From assembly GCA_009785885.1 (NCBI GenBank), contig WQUE01000099.1, positions 1-5,911 on the forward strand: a stretch of 5,911 nt of DNA, written 5' to 3'. The DNA comes from Actinomycetes bacterium (lineage in GTDB: Bacteria > Actinomycetota > Actinomycetes > Propionibacteriales > Propionibacteriaceae). Every line of letters starts with the position of its first letter. Position 1 is the stretch's first letter. The notes beneath the pieces are model-generated. The model was not told where the DNA came from. It did no database searches and saw nothing but the letters and a program-made list of their open reading frames with translations. The translations under genes were made by a program, and so were the position numbers. Positions 1-4,156 of the stretch are shown here, piece by piece.

Positions 1-57
1 GCGGGCGTCCTCGCCCTCGGCGTGCTCGGCGTGCTGCCCACCGTCGCGGCGACCGCC
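1..57 (+). other. Partial signal peptide of gene 1 (h-region and cleavage site)
   Basis: Nineteen residues rich in Ala, Val, Leu and Gly end in A-T-A, followed by N20-P21. This fits a signal peptidase I A-x-A site with cleavage after residue 19. The same A-T-A/N-P junction occurs in the downstream paralogue, and 15 of 21 residues around it are identical. The basic n-region and start codon lie outside the window. Confidence 0.8.
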
Positions 58-3000
58 AATCCCGTACCCAGCCAGTCCGGGACCCCGGGACCCGGAGACA
101 CGTCCTCCCTTGTCACGACCTCGGAGCCCGCTCCGTCGTCGGAGCCGACGCCATCCGTCCTGACAACGTCGCCGGTCCAGCCGACGGACCAGCCGGAGCT
201 GCCCGCGGGCCCCGTGCCGACCGCGGACTGGATCCTCCCCGTCGGCGGGGGCGTCCCCATCATGCCGCTCGACGACCCGCCGTCGCCGCCGCACATCACC
301 GTGCCGGACCTCATCGTGTCCAAGACGGTGGCCCCGGGGTTCGCCCCGGGGAACGTCGTGACGTACACGATCGTGGTGTCGAACTTCGGCTGGACCGCGG
401 ACGCCGGCTGGACGATGGTCGACACGCTGCCCCCGGATGCCGGGATGACGCCGGTGTCGGTGACGGTCGACCCGGTGGGTGCGGCCGACTGCGCCATCTC
501 CGGGCTGGACGTGACGTGCACGGGGGCCCCGCTGGATGCGTGGGGCAACGTGGTGTTCACGCTGGAGGCGTCCACGTCGCCGACGGCCGCGGCGTGCGTG
601 ACGAACCAGGCGACGGCCACCGTCGCCGACACCCAGACCGAATACGACCCGGCGGACAACCAGGCGTCCGCCACGACCTGTCCGGCGACGGTGGCGCTGA
701 CGAAGACGCCGACCCCGGACGTGTACACGGCGTCGGGGCAGGCGATCGACTACGCGTTCACGGTGACGAACACGTCCGACCCGCAGGTGGACCCGCTGAT
801 GCAGGTGCGGTTGACCGACGACGACCTGCCGGGCCTGGTGTGGACGGCCGGGCTGCCCGGATGCGCCGTCCAGACGGACGGGTCGGTGCTCGTGAGCGGC
901 GCGACGCCCGGGACGCTGGCACCCGGCGAGTCGGTGACGTGCCACGCCACGTGGACGACCGGGTCGCCGGCGGTGGGCGACGTCCCCAACACGGCCCGCG
1001 TCGTGGCGCTCTTCGATGACACCATTTTGCATGCGAGTGCATCGGCCCTGATCGTCGCCCGCAACCCCGACCTGGGCGTGACGAAGTCGGCGTCCGCGGC
1101 GTTCACCCCGGGCGATCCGATCGAGTTCACCGTCACGGTCACCAACCACGGCGAGGCCGCAGCCCTGGCGGGGTGGACCCTGACCGACGACCTCCGGGGT
1201 GTGCCCGGCGTGACGTCCGTGTCCGCCGATCCCCAGCGGAGCGGCGACACGTGCGGCGTGACCGGGAAGGTGGTGACGTGCACCGGGGCCGCCCTCGAAC
1301 CGGGTGCCTCGGCGACGTTCATCGTGACCGTGGGGACGGCCCCGTCGGTCGCGGGCTGCCTCACGAACCAGGCGAGCGTCGCCGTCGTCGACTCCCAGAT
1401 CGATCTGGTCGCGGACGACGACACCGCCACCGCCGACAGCTGCGCCTCCCTGCTGACGCTGACGAAGGCCGTCGATCCGGGCGTGTACGTGGCCGCGGGC
1501 GACGTACTGCACTTCACGATCACGGCGACGAACGATTCCGGCCGCGCCCTCACCGACGTCCTGCTGAGCGACGACCTGGCCGGCCTGCAATGGGGCACCT
1601 GCACGTTGCGCGGCGGCCCGGACATTCCGGTGCCCACCGTCACCCCCGTGCCGGTGTTGAACCCCGGGCAGTCGTTCACGTGCGAGGCGACGTACGCGGT
1701 CGTCGACGCCGATCTGGGCGCGGGTTCCGTCGTGAACACCGTGACGGCCGACTACGTCGACTGGAACGGCACGCCACGGACGGCCGACGCCCAGGCCACC
1801 GCCCAGCTGGCGGGCGTGACGCTGGACAAGACGGCCGAGGTCGCGCACGTCGATCCGGCGACCGGCGTCACCACACCCGGGCTCGACCGGATCACCGCCG
1901 CCGGTGATGTCGTGACCTATATATATACGGTGTCGAACACGGGCCGGCTTCCCCTGCACGGTCTGACGCTCACCGACCCGGCCGCGACCGCCACCGTCCC
2001 CGGTTTCACGGGCGTGGGGACGCTCGACCTGTCCGCGCTGGTCTGCCAGGATGGCGGCGGGACGACCGTCGCGCTCGGGGCGATCACGCTGGAATCGGGC
2101 GGCGTGGTGACGTGCCGGCTGGACTACACGGTGCTCCCGGGTGACATGGAGCCCGTCGCCCTGCTCAACGCGGCGACGGTCACCGGCCTGGCGCCCGGCC
2201 AGGTGCCGGTCACGGACGACGCCTCCGTCGCGACGCCGGTCGTGTCGAGCCCGGCGCTGGCGCTGGTGAAGACGGTGACCCCGTCGGCCGGTCCCGCGGC
2301 GATCGGTGCGGAACTGACCTACACGATCACGCTGACCAACCCGGGAAACGTGGCCCTGCGCAACGTCGTCCTCACGGACACCTTCAACGGGACGGACGGG
2401 CCGTTGACCCTGGACTGCACGGTGGCGCCCGACGGCGCGACGGACGCCGGCGACCCGTACTGGGCCCTGGTCGCGTCCGGCGATGCGCCGATCGTGTGCA
2501 CGGCCACCTACGTCGTCGCGCAAGCGGACGCCTACGACGAGGCGGTCGCGGACGGCCTGGTCAACCAGGCATGCACCCAGGGCTGGACGCCGCTCGGGGT
2601 GAAGGTCGGACCGGTCTGCGACGACGTGACGACGCCCGTCGTCGCCGCCCCCGCGATCGGCGTCGTCAAGGCGCTGGATCCTGCGTTCCCGGCTCCGGCC
2701 GGCGGCTACCCCGCCGGGGGTGTCGCCCACTACCTGATCACCGCAACCAACACCGGGGACGTCACCCTGACCGACGTCGCCGTCACCGACGAGCTGCTCA
2801 CCGGTGAGGGCGCCGCGCCGACGGTGACGTGTCCCACGGCCGCGGCCGGATGGCCGGACGGTGCGGTCGGGAGGCTCGCGCCGGGCCACTCCGTGACGTG
2901 CCAGGCGACCTACACGGTCGTCCAGGCCGACATCGACAGCCCCGCGATCCAGCGCGACGGCGTCCAGGATCGTGCGGGTGCCACGGGCGTCGACCCGGGC

Positions 3001-3657
3001 GGCGATCCCGTGCACGGCACGTCGAACGTCGTCGTGATCCGGGTGGCGGCGGGCCTGCCGGCCATGAGCGTCGTGAAGACGGGCACGGTCGCCTCCCTGG
3101 ACAACATCTCCATCTGGGGCGCTGACGAGGTGATCCACTACACGGTGACGGTCACGAACACGGGCACCCTGACGCTGCGGAACGTGAAGGTGGACGACAG
3201 CAGCGCGTTCCCGTGGACCACGGACCCGGCCGCACCGGGGTTCAGCGGCGCCGGGACGTTCGCGCTTCTGTGCCCCGCGACGACGATCCTCGCGCCGGGC
3301 GCGCAGCTGGTGTGCACGGGCGACTACACCGCGGTCCAGGCCGATATGGACCTCACCGCGATCAGCAACCGGGCGCGGGCCACGGCGACCACGGACCGGG
3401 GTGACTCCCTGTCGGGGGCATCGCTTTGGGTCGTGCAGGTGCGCCATCTGGTGATCGAGGCGGGCGGCTCGACACCCACCCCGACCCAGGCCCCGCACAT
3501 CATCATCCCGACGGGTGGCACCGCCGCGACCACGGGGACGGTGGTGGCCTGGCTGTCGGGTGGGCTGATCGTGCTGGCGGCCGTGGCCATTGTCGCCGTG
3601 GTGTGGCGCCGCCGCCGCGGAGCGGTCGCCCAGACGCAGCCGGTCACGCAGACGTAG
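1..3657 (+). CDS. Secreted, C-terminally anchored DUF11/DUF7507-type repeat surface protein (5' end outside window)
   Basis: The reading frame is open from the first base to the TAG at 3655-3657 (1218 residues in the window). Residues 1-19 are the hydrophobic end of a signal peptide finishing in A-T-A before N20. Alignment with the paralogue at 4052 places the true start about 16 codons upstream of the window, so GTG at 22 is not the likely start. Residues 20 to about 100 form a Pro/Ser/Thr-rich linker. Residues about 102-1150 form eight Ig-like repeats, each opening with a V/L-x-K-[TS/A] strand and a Y/F-T-[IV]-x-[VA]-[ST]-N strand. The C-terminus carries a Pro/Thr linker, IPTGG (1169-1173), a helix of about 23 residues and RRRR. 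The protein is probably a stalk-like surface protein exposed on the cell. No catalytic domain is visible, so the function is unknown. The terminator after the stop suggests that transcription ends here. The family assignment is by recognition of repeat motifs, not by a search. Confidence 0.95.
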   Translation, partial: AGVLALGVLGVLPTVAATANPVPSQSGTPGPGDTSSLVTTSEPAPSSEPTPSVLTTSPVQPTDQPELPAGPVPTADWILPVGGGVPIMPLDDPPSPPHITVPDLIVSKTVAPGFAPGNVVTYTIVVSNFGWTADAGWTMVDTLPPDAGMTPVSVTVDPVGAADCAISGLDVTCTGAPLDAWGNVVFTLEASTSPTAAACVTNQATATVADTQTEYDPADNQASATTCPATVALTKTPTPDVYTASGQAIDYAFTVTNTSDPQVDPLMQVRLTDDDLPGLVWTAGLPGCAVQTDGSVLVSGATPGTLAPGESVTCHATWTTGSPAVGDVPNTARVVALFDDTILHASASALIVARNPDLGVTKSASAAFTPGDPIEFTVTVTNHGEAAALAGWTLTDDLRGVPGVTSVSADPQRSGDTCGVTGKVVTCTGAALEPGASATFIVTVGTAPSVAGCLTNQASVAVVDSQIDLVADDDTATADSCASLLTLTKAVDPGVYVAAGDVLHFTITATNDSGRALTDVLLSDDLAGLQWGTCTLRGGPDIPVPTVTPVPVLNPGQSFTCEATYAVVDADLGAGSVVNTVTADYVDWNGTPRTADAQATAQLAGVTLDKTAEVAHVDPATGVTTPGLDRITAAGDVVTYIYTVSNTGRLPLHGLTLTDPAATATVPGFTGVGTLDLSALVCQDGGGTTVALGAITLESGGVVTCRLDYTVLPGDMEPVALLNAATVTGLAPGQVPVTDDASVATPVVSSPALALVKTVTPSAGPAAIGAELTYTITLTNPGNVALRNVVLTDTFNGTDGPLTLDCTVAPDGATDAGDPYWALVASGDAPIVCTATYVVAQADAYDEAVADGLVNQACTQGWTPLGVKVGPVCDDVTTPVVAAPAIGVVKALDPAFPAPAGGYPAGGVAHYLITATNTGDVTLTDVAVTDELLTGEGAAPTVTCPTAAAGWPDGAVGRLAPGHSVTCQATYTVVQADIDSPAIQRDGVQDRAGATGVDPGGDPVHGTSNVVVIRVAAGLPAMSVVKTGTVASLDNISIWGADEVIHYTVTVTNTGTLTLRNVKVDDSSAFPWTTDPAAPGFSGAGTFALLCPATTILAPGAQLVCTGDYTAVQADMDLTAISNRARATATTDRGDSLSGASLWVVQVRHLVIEAGGSTPTPTQAPHIIIPTGGTAATTGTVVAWLSGGLIVLAAVAIVAVVWRRRRGAVAQTQPVTQT
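304..3450 (+). repeat. Array of eight diverged Ig-like DUF11/DUF7507-type repeats in gene 1
   Basis: Approximate unit starts are 304, 688, 1066, 1447, 1810, 2251, 2650 and 3058, giving units of about 120-145 residues. Each has an opening strand such as LTLTK or VALTK, a second strand such as YTVTVTNTG, a central [TD]D segment, then L-x-P-G followed by a C-x-[AGV]-x-[YW] strand in most units. Several later units contain a QAD-[IM]-D motif, typical of actinobacterial DUF7507. Units 1 and 3 are a four-cysteine type sharing C-[VL]-T-N-Q-A. Units 2, 4, 5, 7 and 8 have two cysteines and unit 6 has four. The repeats have diverged at the DNA level, so the array is old. In known proteins such domains act as extended extracellular spacers, so a stalk role is inferred. 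Unit boundaries are by eye and may shift by several residues. Confidence 0.85.
3505..3618 (+). other. C-terminal envelope anchor: IPTGG, transmembrane helix, RRRR tail
   Basis: Codons 3505-3519 encode I-P-T-G-G. A Thr/Gly/Ala spacer follows, then about 23 hydrophobic residues (3538-3606) ending in V-V-W, then R-R-R-R (3607-3618) and a 12-residue tail. The order motif, helix, basic residues matches a sortase cell-wall sorting signal, but canonical LPxTG is absent: IPTGG lacks the x residue. It may be a variant sorting signal or simply a stop-transfer helix with the N-terminus outside. Membrane anchoring is well supported. Covalent wall attachment is only possible. Confidence 0.7.
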
Positions 3658-3684
3658 GTGCGATGGAGAGATGGTGGGGGATGG

Positions 3685-3717
3685 GCCTCCGTCGGGCTGG
3701 CGACGGAGGCTCGTTTC
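3685..3717 (+). terminator. Intrinsic terminator of gene 1
   Basis: GCCTCCGTCG at 3685-3694 pairs perfectly with CGACGGAGGC at 3701-3710 around a 6-base loop (GGCTGG). TCGTTT follows. The stem starts 28 bases after the stop codon. The U-tract is poor, as is common in high-GC actinobacteria, but the perfect 10-bp stem and its position make termination the likely role. Confidence 0.8.
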
Positions 3718-3730
3718 CCGTCCGGGGGCC

Positions 3731-3760
3731 GGGGCGTCCCGGCGTGTCCCGGCGTGTCCC
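3731..3760. repeat. Short 10-bp tandem repeat
   Basis: GGCGTGTCCC occurs twice in direct succession at 3741-3750 and 3751-3760. It is preceded by GGGGCGTCCC at 3731-3740, which differs at two positions. The repeat lies just downstream of the terminator. No function is evident; strand slippage is the simplest origin. Confidence 0.7.
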
Positions 3761-3881
3761 GACCCTGCCCAAGTTCAGCTGATCGCGAACATGAACCAAA
3801 GGTCTAGAGAGCAAAACAAAGCCCACACAAAGCTAAGCGGCTAGTCAGCGGGGCACGTTCGACCTAATCGCGCCCCCAGCC

Positions 3882-3903
3882 GGCCGGGGGGACGGCCCCG
3901 GCC
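3882..3903. other. GC-rich hairpin in the intergenic region
   Basis: GGCCGGGG at 3882-3889 is complementary to CCCCGGCC at 3896-3903 across a 6-base spacer. No U-run follows, so it is not a typical terminator. It could back up termination upstream or insulate the promoter that follows. In DNA this rich in G and C, chance is also possible. Confidence 0.45.
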
Positions 3904-3939
3904 CCGGGGTTCGTCCGGGAAAGTGTCCCAAAACGGCCG

Positions 3940-3957
3940 GAAACCCTTGTGGGTATC
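3940..3957. promoter_or_regulatory. Imperfect inverted repeat, candidate operator
   Basis: GAAACCC (3940-3946) and GGGTATC (3951-3957) are inverted copies with one mismatch, separated by TTGT. The site covers the candidate -35 hexamer of gene 2, the position expected of a repressor operator. No known regulator site is recognised, and a 7-bp arm with a mismatch can arise by chance. Confidence 0.3.
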
Positions 3958-3975
3958 TTGTTACTGCCATAAGCT
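3947..3975 (+). promoter_or_regulatory. Candidate housekeeping-type promoter of gene 2
   Basis: TTGTGG (3947-3952) and TAAGCT (3970-3975) are separated by 17 bases. The first matches the TTG half of the TTGACA consensus and the second fits the loose actinobacterial -10 pattern TANNNT. Transcription would begin near 3982, leaving a leader of about 70 bases. The region is less GC-rich than its flanks. Assigned by eye only. Confidence 0.35.
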
Positions 3976-4001
3976 AACCGTGAACGGCTCCCCCCCGGAA
4001 A

Positions 4002-4055
4002 ATGCCATTCGCTATTTGTTCATGCCCACATATCTCCCCTGGAGGTCAGTCATGA
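4002..4055 (+). CDS. Possible 17-residue leader peptide overlapping the start of gene 2
   Basis: ATG at 4002 opens a 17-codon frame (MPFAICSCPHISPGGQS) whose TGA stop at 4053-4055 overlaps the gene 2 ATG at 4052 as ATGA. That geometry is typical of translational coupling. Against it, the only upstream purine stretch (GGAAA, 3997-4001) abuts the start codon and is too close to be a good ribosome binding site. The frame also runs through the Shine-Dalgarno sequence of gene 2, so translation of it could affect initiation there. Two cysteines near the middle are unusual for such a short peptide but prove nothing. It is probably fortuitous. Confidence 0.2.
   Translation: MPFAICSCPHISPGGQS
4041..4046 (+). 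promoter_or_regulatory. Shine-Dalgarno sequence of gene 2
   Basis: GGAGGT lies five bases before the ATG at 4052. It decides the start: another in-frame ATG at 4022 has no comparable purine-rich sequence upstream, and starting there would add ten residues ahead of an otherwise normal signal peptide. Confidence 0.85.
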
Positions 4056-4156
4056 CCGCATCCCATCCCTCTCCCCGTCGGCCGTTTGCCCTTGTGTGCG
4101 CGGGCGTCCTGACTCTCGGCATGCTCAGCAGCCTGCCGTCCGTGCCCGCCACGGCC
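4052..4156 (+). other. Signal peptide of gene 2
   Basis: The peptide has 35 residues: a polar start with R9-R10, a core from about F12 to L28, and A33-T34-A35 before N36 as the signal peptidase I site. RRPF resembles the centre of a Tat motif (RRxF), but the surrounding prolines and following Ala are not typical. Sec export is more likely. Confidence 0.85.

Larger units (their letters stand above)
3658..4051. other. Intergenic region between the two surface-protein genes
   Basis: These 394 bases hold no convincing standard-size gene. The order is: terminator hairpin just after gene 1, a short 10-bp tandem repeat, an A-rich island, a GC-rich hairpin, a candidate promoter with an inverted repeat, a C7 run at 3990-3996, a possible 17-codon leader ORF and the ribosome binding site of gene 2. 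Line 3781-3840 is about 48% G+C by hand count, with 26 A against only 5 T, and stands out from the GC-rich DNA on both sides. Confidence 0.8.

Noticed and set aside
22..24. GTG at 22 as the start of gene 1
   Set aside because: The frame is open to base 1, and the first seven codons match the signal peptide of the paralogue, so the start is upstream of the window.
750..1739. Antisense open frame of 329 codons inside gene 1
   Set aside because: It lies opposite a strongly supported repeat protein. Long antisense frames are expected in high-GC DNA, and its translation shows no recognisable domain, only a mirror of the repeat composition.
3426..3844. Plus-strand frames running from the end of gene 1 into the intergenic region (3426-3782, 3590-3844)
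   Set aside because: They overlap the C-terminal anchor codons of gene 1 and pass through the terminator. The proteins are Arg/Gly/Pro-rich without motifs and no ribosome binding site is apparent.
4022..4024. In-frame ATG at 4022 as the start of gene 2
   Set aside because: There is no Shine-Dalgarno sequence before it, while the ATG at 4052 has GGAGGT at proper spacing and begins a normal signal peptide.
3931..4051. Riboswitch in the leader of gene 2
   Set aside because: Only short, imperfect stems are visible, and I recognise no known aptamer core.
4073..4090. Twin-arginine (Tat) export signal in gene 2
   Set aside because: RRPF matches only the core of the motif. Flanking prolines and the absence of the usual hydrophobic residue after Phe make Sec export more likely, and disulfide-rich repeats are expected to fold outside the cell.
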